Counted from the first letter of the stretch, positions 22,500 through 35,400 are shown. The stretch: DNA of 64,000 nucleotides from Gracilaria gracilis (GCA_030374805.1 JARGSG010000183.1:496001-560000), one strand, 5' to 3'. Numbers and translations: made by a program. The notes: a model not told the origin generated them from the sequence alone.

Positions 22500-24545
22500 T
22501 CCCATGCTCAGTTTTTCTGAGCGTCGCCACCATTCTGCGAAACAGTTTGGTCCGCCGGTAGGGCTGCCGCTTCACCTTGAAACGGTGAAGGTTCCTGTTT
22601 TCCAGGCTGAGTATCCGCCTTCGCACGAAAATATGATTTGCCTGGAACATGTTCGGCAGGCGTAAACGACTCATATTCGAGAACAATTTTTGCCATCTCC
22701 CTGAATTGTAGCATACAGTTCAGGGCAGTATGACCATGTTGGTGACAAATATGGCATATGAGCTGACGAAGAGAATCCGCATTGGGCGGCCTTGCTACTT
22801 CCTTGGGGGGGTAGAGGTCCTTCCAATGGGGGCCCGGAGTTTCTATATCCTCCGCAGTGTAACACTGGCAATGCCGGAACATGTTTACCGTCGTACAGAG
22901 CGGCCTTTGAATCTTCGGTAGTCGGTCCCATCGGAGATGGTAGGTCCGACGTTGCCAACGATTGGTCACCCGGCACTAAGTGCACGTTGTCGTAGCTGGC
23001 GTGGGCTGACCTTCTCGATTGAGGCTGTGATGAATCCCTCTCTTTCAAATGGAAGAGTCGGCGTGTGCGAGACTTAATGCCGGTGCATGCTCGGGCCGCA
23101 TCAACCTCAGCTTGGGCAAACTGAACTAGCTCCATGTAGGAGATCTTGCGCTTGTGATCCCGATACTGGTCAACCAAAGTCCTAATGCAAGGAACCAGGC
23201 CATTCACGAATATGGTACCTCGCTCTGCGGCAGAGTAGACATTTCCAAAGCGGTGAAATACGTTATTCAGTCGTGTAGAATAAACGATCTCCGTCTCTCC
23301 CGGTCCTTTCTTTGTGTGGGGCAATGCGAGTATGTCATCTTTAATTGCGTTTCATGTAACATAGGATCGCAGGAGGTACTGCACAGCCTCTGGCCAACAG
23401 TTCACTCCTCTTTCAAAGGCACGAGACGATCCGAGAACCGATTTGTACTGGTCCTAGGCCATAACTTTTAAAAAGTAAAGCACTGCGAGTAGGCTTGCGC
23501 CTCGGACATCTAAAGTACATCGGCTTCCACAACATATCGGGCGAGAAAATCCAACACAACTATTGGATCCTGCCCAGAGAATTTATTGGGCTTCAGTGTG
23601 AGTTAAAGCCGCTTAATGTGGGTTTTCACTCGTCCAGTCCCGCGAGGGGTCCCCTCTTCACTTGGGTCTTCCAGCCGATAATATTGGTACGACAAAAACT
23701 TCCGATACAATAGATTCGTCGGCTTCAGTTCCTTGAGTCCAAGTTGCTTCCGACCTTTTATACGGCTTCGTATAACACCTTGCGTGGCCTCTGTGGCCCG
23801 AAAGCGGGTAGCACAAGAGCGTGGGTGCTCGTCCTCACTTTCTGGAGAATCGGTAAACGAATCCCTGACCCAGGCATCAGACTCGGAGGATGAAGAAGGA
23901 GACCAATCAGGTTCCAATTTAACCCTGCTCATCTTTTCCGCATGGGGGTACTTGGAGCGGTGCGACTTCCGAGAACCTTTAAAAATCGGCACGCCGGGCG
24001 CCACAGCATTGTGAATAATGGCCTGCTCAGCAATTTCCAGACGGGCCGCTAAGCGGTTTAAACGATCAGCTGCCTGCTCATGCAGGACAGCCGATACTTC
24101 GCGGTCTTCCATGATCTGGTTCACATTAGACTGTAGGACACAGAAGAATTCCGAACCTTCCCAAACATCGGCTTCGTATAGCCGTTTTCGTAGTTTCGTA
24201 ATGTCGGGAAGCAGAGCCACGTGAGAGTTCTGCATCACGCGCACTTATGCCTCTAATTCACGGAGGGTATACTCATCGGATCTCGACGACATGGCTTCAG
24301 CCGCTTGTGCGGAATTAGCCGGTCTTTGAGCCGATGGGGCCCCATTGTTGGAATGGGGGCCCCGAGAAGCCATTGCTTGAGCGTTTTCACCCGGGACGGT
24401 CAGTACATCCGTTGGTAACTGCGGGAGGCTCTGAGCCAGTCCGGATGACTCTAGTTGTCCAGCAATTGGGCCAGGTGCAGACCCGGCCTTCGAGTGAGCG
24501 TTGTTACGGCGAGATGCCATAGTCTCCCGAAGCAATTCGGGCAAA
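22500..24545 (-). pseudogene. Gag region of element III
   Basis: It shares with element I the string RKFLSYQYYRLED (near 23700), a basic/acidic Ser-rich N-terminal half, the VYSAAERGTIFVNGLVP segment and a C-terminal C-x2-C...H...C cluster (near 22750) resembling a zinc knuckle. It begins near an ATG at about 24519-24544. It is broken. Confidence 0.7.
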
Positions 24546-24639
24546 TTGAACGAACAATTACCGCTTCTAGTAATGGTCTAAAGAGAACTCTCCCAATGCA
24601 GAGAGATTCAAAACCAGTTTTAACTCCAACAAACTTTAG

Positions 24640-25426
24640 CAAGAAGGCCAATTCTAGGTTGAAGGATCACTTGTGGGGCAAACCCGGGAACAGAAAGAAA
24701 AAACACAAACCGCGCCAGCGGCTACGCAGACAAGGTTTTCAGCCTTGCTCCCTATTGGGGCAAAGCAGTGGCAAAACCCTTCGATGAGGCCGACACTTGG
24801 CAAGTGTAACTCCGGGCGGCTGCCTCCTGACTTACAGACGGAGGTCGAGGTTGGCAATTGGGGAGCCAAAAAGATGGAATCCACTCGGTGTGGCGTATCC
24901 TGCAACAAAAGAGGAGATAAAGAGGGTAGCAAAACGAACCGCACTGCGGGGCACATACTCGTGAGAGCGGGGAATAATCCGAAAACAGAAAGGGCAAACC
25001 TGTACAACAGGGCGAAGTGTAGCGAAGCAGTAAACGGAAAACAGAAAAGGTGCACAAAAGAATGATAAATGAAAGGCCGTGACGACGGATCGGTGCTTGG
25101 GCGGGATAACTTTTCCAGATAAGCGGTGGTGCTCCTCGGAAATTGGGCGGAAGACCGTGCGCAAGTGGAAATCAAGCTGGGGCCAAAACCTCGTTGAGGT
25201 TTACTTCCCGTACAGTGGCAGCCAGTGCCGCCACTTATATATGGCTAGCAAATATCACCTATAATATCGAAGTACCCGGCACACCGGCCAAAAATATCCA
25301 CGTGTACCTCCGTGACACTCTCGCAATGGCGCATCCGGTAATCGGGCGCGGGCACACACGTGTCATGCTAATCATAACAGTCGTAGGCGGATCTCTAATC
25401 CAGGCCAAATAGCCAAATAGACTTCA
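24640..25426 (-). repeat. 5' LTR of element III
   Basis: On the minus strand it starts TGAAGTCTATTTGG at 25426 and carries the same ordered blocks as the element I LTR, for example the region reading GGCCAAAACCTCGTTGAGG on the plus strand near 25180. The inner edge is estimated from the distance to gag in element I. Confidence 0.5.
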
Positions 25427-25464
25427 TAAAATTAGGATGTTCAGCCGAAAGTAACAACGGATAT

Positions 25465-26031
25465 ATGAGTGGCATCCCCCTCAGTCGCTGCCAAAAGCCA
25501 TTGCTCTACAAACCTTCGTCAATTGAAGTAATTCGTGAAGAAGAGGGCACTCCTCCTGGGAAACATGCAGTTCGGGACGGGGAGAGTACTGATAATAGGA
25601 AAGGTGGGCCGAATAGAATGACTGTGTTGTACCTCCCTGGCTACATCGCCGACCTGTACGACTACACAGTGCAATACGCCACACCCGTTACTCCCTCGCA
25701 TTTGTACGGGCTCAACGTACGAGTAAGGTGCATGAGGTGCAAGAAGAACCCGCCAGGCTGCCAATGTAAGGCTTCGTTCATGGCCAAAGCCCTTTTCAGT
25801 GAAAAGGGATGGATATTGACCTTTAACATGGTGCCTAACCATGAACGCGTGAGGACGGTTGGAAATGAGAGAGCGGAGAAACGAAGAAAAGCTATGAAAC
25901 AAACCATAGTGAAAATGACCCCTACCCGACTTCATATTACTTATATTCATTTCGCTCCAACATCTTTGCGTGTAGCGGAGAGCAAGAAGTGTCGTTCAGG
26001 AAAGGCTACGGTCCCTACGAACAGCAAATAA
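25465..26031 (+). CDS. Uncharacterised ORF with Cys cluster, FAR1-like
   Basis: An open frame of 188 residues starts 39 bases right of the element III LTR. The middle has CMRCKKNPPGCQC followed by KASFMAKALFSEKGWILTFN and NHERV. That spacing (Cys cluster, Trp, then His) resembles the FAR1/WRKY-GCM1-type DNA-binding fold found at the N terminus of many MULE transposases. The C-terminal third is basic. It may be the N-terminal piece of another MULE, separate from the one at 26402-29320, or a stand-alone zinc-binding protein. No promoter or splice evidence is visible. Confidence 0.35.
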   Translation: MSGIPLSRCQKPLLYKPSSIEVIREEEGTPPGKHAVRDGESTDNRKGGPNRMTVLYLPGYIADLYDYTVQYATPVTPSHLYGLNVRVRCMRCKKNPPGCQCKASFMAKALFSEKGWILTFNMVPNHERVRTVGNERAEKRRKAMKQTIVKMTPTRLHITYIHFAPTSLRVAESKKCRSGKATVPTNSK

Positions 26032-26035
26032 AGCC

Positions 26036-26200
26036 GAATTATGTCCGAAATATGCCCGAAATGTGGTCACTTAAGTCCAAAACTTGTGAGAACGTTTAAC
26101 TTGCCAAGATAAACAAGTTTCAATTTTTAAATATGGCCAAAATTTGGCCGAAAGGTAAGCAAAAAATGGCCCAAGTGTACACGTGTCAGAAACCAAAAGT
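26036..26200 (+). repeat. AT-rich dispersed repeat, copy 1 (ATGGCC-AAAT type)
   Basis: It contains several degenerate ATGGCCGAAAT-like strings and the block TTGTGAGAACGTTTAA. It aligns over about 165 bases, same orientation, with 52345-52520, sharing TTGTGAGAACGTTTA, AACAAGTTTCA and ACACGTNTCAG. It lies just before the MULE transposase. Confidence 0.65.
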
Positions 26201-26401
26201 ATGTATTTCTATTAGCGACACGTTCTTCCAACTTTTCGACTTAAGTGGCCATACTCGGGCCATTCGGTCACATTTGAGCCATAATCGTTGTTCGTAGGGG
26301 GTGGAAGGGATGAATGTACCGGCGAAACAATCAAGAGAATTATCTGACGATGAGATTTCATTTCAGACGTTCCGTGTCGCTCCGAACAGGTACGAGACTG
26401 G

Positions 26402-29320
26402 TTGAAAAGGTCTCCGAGAAGCGATGGAGAGTACATGAGCACACAGGAGCTCCTTCCTTTTCCTGCCCGCATTCTAATTTCGGACAGCAGTGAAATTGAA
26501 AACGTTCTTGGGAAATCTACAGTTTGGAGAATAGTAATGGTTGTGGAGGAGGAAAGGAGTGGCACTAATGAACCAAAATTTGTATCAGACGATAGCTCAG
26601 TCATTGACGTCACCTCTCAAGTGAAGCCCAAATTCTTAGCAAACACATCAAAGGTACGTTGGGTCCTCCCTCATTACTCACATTGAATGTAGTGTAGTTC
26701 TTTGACATGATGAATACAGCCACGATGTACCATACCAGTCGCATACGACCCCGTCGATGATGAAGGCACAAGGGATTCAGGCAGAAGCAGTCGGGCCGCA
26801 AACACAATCTCCATCTGTTGAAGAAGATTCTGGATCAGACAGTACAACGTTAACGGATCAACTGCCGGAAGACAAACTGGTGCAAAGGGGTTCATATCGT
26901 ACTTGGAACAGGTAAGAGTGAACGGCGAGCATGAGGTTCTTCAACGTTTGCAATACGGTGCAGAGTACTTTGGATATAAACTAACAATCCAGGACTCGAA
27001 CTAAAAGGCGGTTCAGAAGGAGAGGAAAGTTTTGGTACGCGGGTACCTCAGATGTTCCCTGGGATATTTTGAACAATGCAAATGCTCGTACGGGTTCAAA
27101 GTTCGGAGAGCTCGAGTATCAGTGTCCAGAGAGTCCAAGTACGCGTTTTTACCCGACTTCTCCAAAGCGAACCACAATCACGCAGCGACGAACTCCTTGC
27201 ATACGAAATTGCCTCCAGATATGGAGCGGGATGCACATCATTTACGGAGTAAGCTGCACCTACAGTTCGACGTGGTACTAAAGCTTATCGAGGATAAATA
27301 TTATGTTCTTGTGGACAAACTGCTTTTTCGAAAGCGTCCGAAGTACATGGAAGACGCTTGCTATTCCAGGGAAAAAGAGTGCCTACGATTGTATCAGAAG
27401 TTGATACGTCTACAGACTGAGAATCCTTAACACATGGTGTACTGCGGGACAGATCCGAGAGATGGCCTGTAGTAGGTTGCTTGGTGGTCAGAAGACTGGG
27501 CCGAAGACTTCGAACGATTTGGAATCGTGCCAGGAATGAGAATAGATTGTAAGGCGATTGCCAATCGCTTTAGTATACCTCTCCTAAGCGTGAACGGAAG
27601 AGACAGCCACGGTCACCTGACTACCTTCTTCATGGCAAATATAGGCGGCAAGACAGCGGACAGTTTCGTCTGGGTACTTAGACGCTTCAAGGATTGCATG
27701 CCCGTCACTCCGAATTCGGTAGCTGTTCATCAGCAAATGGCACTGATCAATGCAACACAAACCGTACTCCCGTACTCTTTTGTGGTATTGGATAACTGGC
27801 ATCTCAACCAGAATCAAGAACCAAACGTAGAACGATGGGACAAGTCTCTATCAGTGACACACCTAGGGGAGAACATGGGCAGAGAGATGTACGAGTTACG
27901 AAAGTGCGCAACACTGGCGACGTTTGAGGCCAATAGAACGTAGTTCGAGCAAAGTTACTTTACCAACTTTAACAAAACATTGCCGAGATGGTATGAATTT
28001 CTGTAACGTGACAACGCTGTGATGGTGGTCAGATGGTTTAAGGAGCCTCATCGGCCATGCCGCTTCTTCTTCCAGGGCAGGGGATACTGCGAAGCATCCC
28101 ATGCGAGGAACAAACACCTCATTTTGAACCGTGACGTCCCTTTTTTTGACGTCCCACTCGAAATGAAGCGCATTTCAGAACGCTTGAGACTGGAACGCGT
28201 TCATAGAGCGTCAGTGGGGGACACAACCCTCCGTAAAAAATTATTGAACTCCGGTCTTCCCGTATCTATTGCTTCTGCACCCAACATTATCCAAACCTTC
28301 AACAAGTAAAGCGTCAAAAAATTCCTCAATCATAGCGTTCGATTGTCCACCTCCTACAAAATCTTTGACGCTGTATTGATCCCGACTCACGCCATACCGT
28401 TGAAAACTGACGTCAACCTCGAAGATCTCAACATTTCAGTACAGGAACTTCTGGTTACGTTCATTGTCACAAATTTCTACACAGCTGCTGCAACAGTTTC
28501 ACAGAGTAATAGCGGTACCGACTGTTTCAAAGTCTATATTCATTGCCCGATTGACAACTTCAGGACCGTGACCGGAAGTTGCAGCTGTAGAGATATGAAT
28601 GCAAATGGGATACCCTGCGCCCATGTGACCAGACTGGTCATAGTTTACAACTAAATTCTACGAGATTATGGAGCGATGGACGTACCTTCGCAATGTGCTC
28701 CGAAGACGGGTTCGGTTTCAAAGCCTCTGGCATCCCTACTGGTGTAGAGATCGTCTGAGGTGGACAATCGGAAACATTCTCAATCTCAGATCGTGAATGG
28801 GAATCGCACCCCCACCAGGTATTCACCATAGCCTAGACCACACTGAGAGAGATATGAATCCTAATCGCAAGTAGATCGGCTCCTCACAAACCCAATTGAT
28901 TAGAGCCAAGACACCGGGAACGAGTGTACTACATCCATTACACAATGTCTCGAGCAGCAGAGAAATGAAGAGATCTCGTCCTATATCAACTACTCAAACG
29001 AAAAATCTGTATACTACCAAATGCATAGAGTGGCCTAGAGCTTCGGGAGGTTGGAAGTCGGTAGTTTAAGGGAGTACCTGGACAAAAGATTGCGTCAGTT
29101 GAATGCTGGAAGATATATCTCTCGACCGCAGCCCGCAATTATCCCTCCAGCCACTGTTCCTCATCTTCCCTCGCGATCGGATGGCGTTACGGCGGTGGCG
29201 GTGCAATATCCAAATGCTGGTATCGGAAGGACCAAAAAGAAAAGAAAAGTGTCCTTTCGGGAGCGACAAACCAATAAAAAGCGGTGCCGGTTACACAATG
29301 ACGCCTCTCCTCGTCCTTAA
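26402..29320 (+). pseudogene. Mutator-like (MULE) transposase
   Basis: All pieces lie in one reading frame with no frameshift seen, interrupted by stops near 27428, 27472, 27941, 28003 and 28307, with more after 28654. Domains in order: a FAR1-like DNA-binding region (27032-27250, CKCSYGF ... NHNHAA); the MULE core with the first Asp in GMRIDCKAIANRF (near 27540) and the conserved PLLSVNGRDSHGH and NWHLNQN; a SWIM zinc finger, GSCSCRDMNANGIPCAH (near 28575-28625, CxCx8CxH); and a basic tail with the nuclear-localisation-like KKKRKV (29234-29251). The second catalytic Asp, expected before the MALINAT string, is not visible (VAVHQQ there). No terminal inverted repeats were found. This is a dead element. 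Confidence 0.75.
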
Positions 29321-30950
29321 GTTTTTCTGATTTCTAATTTGGGGAATCCTACAACCTCTACACCTCCAGCAACAAATGCTGGAATTATAACGACTCCGAG
29401 CTCTGGCGGGTCAAACTCGACGCCTTCTCAAACAATTAACGTTTCATTGGCGTTGCAGATGGTAGTGTGATTTTTAGACCATCGAGATCACCAATATGGT
29501 GGAATGAAAGGATCAAACAGTGCACAGAACGATTAAAAGTGTTAGGTTTTTTCTTTCTGTCAATTGCGTAAGAATTAGTACTTAATTACAACTCATTGTC
29601 TTTAGTTTAAAGTATCTGAGTAGATTCGTTGAGTACAAGAAGAACCGTAGATGCGAGAAGATTTTAGATGAGTTTTAGCGTGGGAACGGTGTGGACGGGG
29701 GAAAAGAGTGGTAGAGACGGAGAGAGGGGTTTGAAAAGCAGCGCCTTGAACTTTGTGAAAGGAACAGTGCACAGTTTTGTGATTTGAAAAGCGCTTGGTT
29801 TTCTAACTCGATGTAAACCTCTTTTATTCTTCTATTGTACCCGTCACCGTCGCAAGTTGAGGATCTACCCAATTACATTGCGAGGTACACAGGGTCTACT
29901 GGTGGGGGCTGCTAGAATTGGTGCACACCCTCCCTTTCTGGATGACAGGTACAAGGGAGAGTCTGGGGCACCACGTGTCATAAAAAGGGAGGGTATGGGG
30001 GCTTTTTCTACGACCTTCACAGTGCATAAATTTTTCCTACCCCCACACTCCCCCCGTTGGCAAGAATTGCAGGTAGTACCTGACCTGACGTGATGATTCG
30101 GGGCAAGACAAACTCTTGCGCCCATTGGGTGGGGACAGATGATATGTCATCACACAGCAATGTAAATGGGTCAAAGTGTCGCAGGCGCAGCAGGATCTGC
30201 CTGGAGATGGGTGATCAAGCCCTCCCAGAGTGAAGTCACAAAAATCCTCAAATATTTTCCGTGCAGAACCTGGCGAGAGTTGAACTCGCGACGTTACGAA
30301 ATGGCCACTACTGTAGTAGGAGTATACCGACGACAGCGAAGATGGAATCTGGAGATTGTCGGAAAATTTTTCGGCGTCGCGCAGCGGCGGAGCGTAAGCA
30401 CATCAGAAGGTGTGGTCCTCTTTTGAGGACGTGGAAATGAAACAAACGGGAATGCCTCTACGGTACTTTGTGGTCGTACTTCGCTCGAGCTCATAGCCCG
30501 ATATTTCTTGTCTGGCCTTGGTCGGGCCTAGAGACAGCTCTGAGCTATTTAAAACAATCCCACACACACCTCCCATTGGCGAAATACGAGAACGACACGG
30601 CGGCAGAGAGTAACTCGCCTAGTTGCATCCTCAGTGCTTTGTAGCCATTTAGGACATAAAGGTCTCAGCAATCGACCGGCGCTACGATCAAATTGTACAA
30701 CAAACGACATTTCCTGCTAATATTACTCTTCCGTGAGGACCGACCAAACCAAGCCCAGCGACGACAACCGGCGTAGACAAACGACGTTAGTGCAACTACT
30801 TTGTGTGGTGCAACGCCTTTGGCGGGAGACGCAGGCTCACGAAAACGTTCGGAATCTTCCCCTCGATAGAGTAGCACAGCGAACGGAGCACTCCGGGAAT
30901 GACACAGCTAAGCCGGGTGTAAATCCGAGATCAAACGGTCACGACAAGCA
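29321..30950. other. Stretch without a recognisable gene
   Basis: Only short frames on both strands with no motifs. It includes a C-rich segment near 30030-30060. A tRNA T-arm-like hairpin at 30273-30289 is listed separately. Confidence 0.4.
30265..30289 (-). other. tRNA T-arm-like hairpin (tRNA or SINE remnant)
   Basis: On the minus strand GCGAG-TTCAACT-CTCGC forms a perfect 5-bp stem with a 7-base TTC loop, followed by CAGGTTC, as in the 3' end of a tRNA. No matching 5' acceptor strand (GAACCTG on the minus strand) or proper anticodon arm is found upstream, so this is at most a 3' tRNA fragment or a tRNA-derived SINE. Confidence 0.3.
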
Positions 30951-31490
30951 TCGGAGCGTTGATACCAGGCCGTAGTCGGTAGAGATCCACGTGTTCACAC
31001 GGTCACGAGATGAGTGCTAAAAAACGAGTAGCAGGGCTACGACAAGGTGTGGGCAACGGGCCATTGAGAACAGGGCTAAAAGGAAAACCTAAAAAGGGGG
31101 GAAAGAGAAAAAACAAACCCAATACAGGGACGAGTATACGACAATAGGTTGGAACGAGACACACAAATTGTGGTTATATTCTGAACGCCAAAAGGGTGGG
31201 TAACTACACGTGAACGACACGGTCGCCACTCCACTTGGAGTTGAACAATCCGCGAAGGCGTAATAGTTAGAGGCAAGAGCCCTTGCTTGGCAACGGGCAA
31301 TTTATTTGGGGGATGGGAGCTCAAACCTCTAAGTACTGAGCTCGGCGCACCAGTGACAGTGGGTTTGCCGGGAAAATTAATCTATAAAATATGTAAGTAA
31401 GTAGAGCAATGCTGGATGCACTTCCTTTGCCATATCCGTGCTACAGGTGTGCTATTCACATCCGCTAAGCGGCGACTCGAGTTAATGATT
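30950..31490 (-). repeat. Possible old solo LTR related to elements I-III
   Basis: The order of short blocks echoes the element II LTR: an AAGGGG/AAAA-rich stretch, then TATACGACAATAGGTTGG (compare CACGACAATAGTTGG at 9149), then an AGCAATGCTG block followed by CACTTCC. Similarity is weak and was judged by eye. Confidence 0.3.
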
Positions 31491-32219
31491 TTGTACGTGT
31501 AGGGGGACTATGTCCCATATTAACTTTTTTTTGTGTTGGAATGCGTTGTTGGAAACTATTTTTGTAATGCTAAGTAGAATTATTGTTGCAGTTTATTGCT
31601 GGACTATATAGTCGAAGTTTTAAGCTTAGTACAGTGCTTCTACGTTAAATAACTGTAGTCTATATAAACTACGTTCGTCGCGAGCTTCACTCCCTCCCGT
31701 CTTTTCGCTCCAAGCACAGAGGGAGTTCAACAGCCTAGAAGGACCAGCCCGAAAGAAGCGCTCATTACAATAAGTTCTAAAAGTGATCATATTTTTATTC
31801 AAAACCTTTTTAGCTCTGCACAAAACTTTAATAAGTAAGCAGAAAAGCCTAAACTCTCTGAAAACAACTTGCTAAATGCTACAGTTTGGTAGCATCGCTC
31901 TCACGGTACTAAACATATTACAGTGACTTCTGCTGACAGTAAATCTGGCAAAAATGCGGGCAACGCAGATTCTGAACCCACCGTCAAAGGAGCATATTTG
32001 GCCACGTGGTTCAGAGTCACAACAAGACAACCAATAAGAATCGGCTCGTGGAACCCAGATTCCGGCGATACAGATCATATTTGCACCAAAATAAAAAATA
32101 AATCATAGTTTTACATCTGTACACGTTGAAACCAATCACAAGTAGCCAAGTGGAGACTATTTTTTTCAATTATTGTCAACATTTCCTTACAATCGTATTC
32201 AACCAATTAAAATCAACAA
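31491..32219. other. AT-rich stretch without a recognisable gene
   Basis: No frame with motifs on either strand and no repeat recognised. It ends at the left LTR of element IV. Confidence 0.4.
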
Positions 32220-32415
32220 AGTCAACAACTGCTCTCACAACTAACGTGAGAACCATACGTGATTTCTCATCGTACTGGATTTCTCGTTCACGTCCATTTT
32301 GATATATAAGAATACAGAAGACACTACATGCGCAGGAGCACGTGTCGCGTAGCAAATGCAGATACGTAACACTGCATATGCGCGCCAACGTAGAATTGTT
32401 GGTAATATTATACAA
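32220..32415 (-). repeat. Left (3') LTR of element IV
   Basis: It is nearly identical to 36744-36938 from AGTCAACAACTGCTCTC to ATATTATACAA. Its plus-strand outer edge is set where the two copies stop matching. Confidence 0.8.
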
Positions 32416-32499
32416 CAGCGCCCCGTAACTTTCTTAGTGAGAACTGTAGAAGATTGCTCAGACAGAAGTAGCAATTTTGCGTTGACGCTGAGTACCGCT

Positions 32500-35400
32500 T
32501 GAGGAGACGTCCTTGAGATAATTCAATCGGGAATATCCTGACGTAAAGAATTAAGCTTGACCCAATATGTCTCGTCTTCGGAAAACTCACGCCATTTCAC
32601 AAGAATTTCGATTACACTATGCTTACGACGAATGTCTTCCAAACGGTCGATTACGAGTAGTTCTCCCTGCTGGTATGACAACTAATTGCGTAATGTTTCC
32701 GTTACTACAAAGTCCTTGTTGGGATAGAACGTCAGCCTACGACCATGTACTTCCAACTTCAACGGTACCGTTTGCCCAAGGACAATAGGCGAGAGTAAAG
32801 TGATGAGCAGACTTTGTTCTGTCACGCAGTAGGCGCACTGTCTCTTTCTTGAAGTGGGAGCCACGGTCAGAGACCCACTGTTGAACCATACCAAATGATT
32901 CAAACCACTTAATCAAGCAGTCTGCAACTACGTTAGCTGTAGTTTCCGTAGTAGGTGCAAGCCAGACATGCCCACTGTAGTCGTCCTTGAGCACGAGAAC
33001 GTAGAGGAAATCGTTTTCCGCGGTTGACATGTAGCAAAAATCGAAGTGTAAAAGGTCATTGGGTTGGTTGGCAGGGAGAGCATGCCCAAGTGGGCGTGGA
33101 ATCGTCTGAGCGGAATCGGTGCATACACTATGCAAACAAGTTCGAACGAACGATTTTAGGTCCTCGTGCATCCCTTTCCAGTAAAAGTAGGCCTTCGTAG
33201 TCTCAGTCGTAACGTTCGAACTTCAGTGACCTCCATGTTCGGTATGAGCTGCAATTGCAGTTCTCAACTTCATCAACGCGCTGTTTGAAGGAATTCACAG
33301 AACCCTTGATCGTTTTGAATGCCGTCCGCAGAGTTTGCGAAAGTTTTCGGCGGTGTCTCTTGTGCTGCAGACTGGTCTTCCTTAATTTTTAGTAGAGTTG
33401 GCCACTCCAGTTTGGGGTTTGAACCGGGGTCTATTGTAGCAATCCTTAGACCTTTTGCTCTGAGAACGCTGGTAGCGTTGACCTTGCGTAGGGGGGTGAC
33501 GGCCCAACGAGTGAGGATATCGGCCCAGACGTTGTCTTCTCCTGGCAGATGTTCTACCACGTACCCGAACGCACTGAGTTTGAGTGCCCATCTCATCAGC
33601 TTACTAGCTGTGTGCTTCAAGATACCCGGATTAAGCCCATACGGGTCATACAAATAGACAAGATGCGCGTGGCCCGTAAAGATATTTATCTTTCGTCCGT
33701 AGACGAGATAATCCAGACGACACATTGCCTCCACTATAGAGAAACCTTCCTTTTCTTGAACGCACCAGTTGGCTGCTGATCCTGAAAAGATGCCCGAGAG
33801 AAAACATAGAGGCTCATGGTTTTGCTCAGCGAGTGGTTTGCGTCTGTCTTCTCTTGGTACTTGGGTCAATTCGGCGGCCCAGTGCGTGTCTGACGCGTCC
33901 GTAAAGAGACACATGTCCTGCCCGGTCTTGGGATAAGCGAGTTTGACGGATGCAACCAGTTGTTGTTTGATGTCCGCGAAAGCGGAAGCATGGATTGCGC
34001 CCCATGAGTTGCAGAGGGAGAAGTTTTGAAGAGCCCTTTTGGTGCGTTTTCCCACATTTGTGTAGCACTCTTCGAGCAAATTGTGGAGAGGCGCTATTCG
34101 TTCGGAATAGGCTGGGATACTGTTCCTCATCCAGTTCGTGGCGCAAATGAACTGCTGCAGCTCGCTTGACATTGTCGGCGTCCTCATGGAGACAAGTGAA
34201 TCGTAGTGCCGAGGGTGATACTGCACTCCCTCAGCAGTAATGATTCGTCCACAGAATTGGACTTAGCGTGCGAACATATGTGTTTTTTCTGCATGAACTT
34301 TAAGCCAAATCTCCTGACAGACGCCTAGAAAGGATCCGATATTGTCAAATAACTCCTGTTCAATGGTAGAGTAGAAAAGGAAATCTTCAATCCATTGCAG
34401 GAGCTTGTCGACGCGTCCGTCGAATTTGTGCGCAAACACACCTTGAAAATGATTGCCGGAGTCACTACCGCCTTGGAGGAGGCATTTTGAGCAGTAAACT
34501 CCAAGAGGTGTCTGTATGGACCTCATCTCTTATCATTCTGGTGAGAGTGTTACTTGCCAGTACCCATGCGCAAGGTCCACGTTTGCGAAACATGTGCTCC
34601 CAGCAACGTCTTGGAACTTTGATTCCAATGTGGCATTGCTGATTGGACCGGCATGGTGCGTGCGTTAGGTCCTCGGAGGTCTACAGTGAAGCAGAGCTTC
34701 GTAGAACCTGGTTTTGGTACGGCGAGGGCTGGTGAAGCCCACCGTGCCGATGGGTTCTTGTAGATGGCTCCGACTGCCTTCAGCTCTCGAATGGTCTGAA
34801 CAACGAAATCCCTTTGTTGAGGGGCGTACCGTCGCTGCGAAGACCTATATGGCTTTGCATTTTCAACCGGAGTGATGGTCAAAGGTAGGACGTCAACTGG
34901 AGGGTCAGGTCCAAGCTTTATGCGAAAAACCTCACGGTAGGTTTCCAGCATCGTATTTGCTCGGCGACAACCGTCCTTTGACATGCTATTGCCTCTGGCG
35001 TCGTCAAGAATTTTATTGAACGCCTCATCGATAGACTCTTTTTGCTGTCAACGCCAATACCGGCGGCAAGACATTCAGGGAGCTCAATCGGGCCCTCTTC
35101 CGTGTCTGTGTAGGAAAGACCGTTTTAATTTGCAGAAGCGAGCTTGAATTATGCAGGGTCCAATTCGTAGACGTTGCGGTCGTGGATGTCATCCCTGACA
35201 CGGATAAAGTGATCCCGGAGGTTGAACCCAATTGAATTGAGGAATGGGCGCCCCAAAAGAATCTCGTCCATTGGCTGGTCGACGACGTAGAACTGAACGC
35301 CCCTGATCCGTACTGGGATGTTGGATCCCGGTAGGAAGACAGTGATCGAGAGGTCCACAGTACGTGAGGCGTACATTTCCGCGGTACCATTTAAATTGAA

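Larger units (their letters stand above)
17880..25426 (-). mobile_element. Element III: decayed Ty3/Gypsy chromovirus
   Basis: This is a second minus-strand chromovirus related to, but clearly diverged from, elements I and II. Order from right to left: 5' LTR, gag, protease, reverse transcriptase, RNase H, integrase, chromodomain (near 17900-18100, with VRWYGYLPSEDTPEPMEHLP). The antisense ORF and 3' LTR are absent, and the element ends in or just after the chromodomain at the junction with element II. It is broken, with more than ten breaks, and old. Confidence 0.8.

Noticed and set aside
29857-30125. Two overlapping 80-residue ORFs on opposite strands
   Set aside because: Neither has motifs or context. 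Chance frames.
30265-30310. tRNA gene on the minus strand
   Set aside because: A perfect T-arm and a 3' acceptor-like string are present, but there is no matching 5' acceptor strand and no proper anticodon arm.
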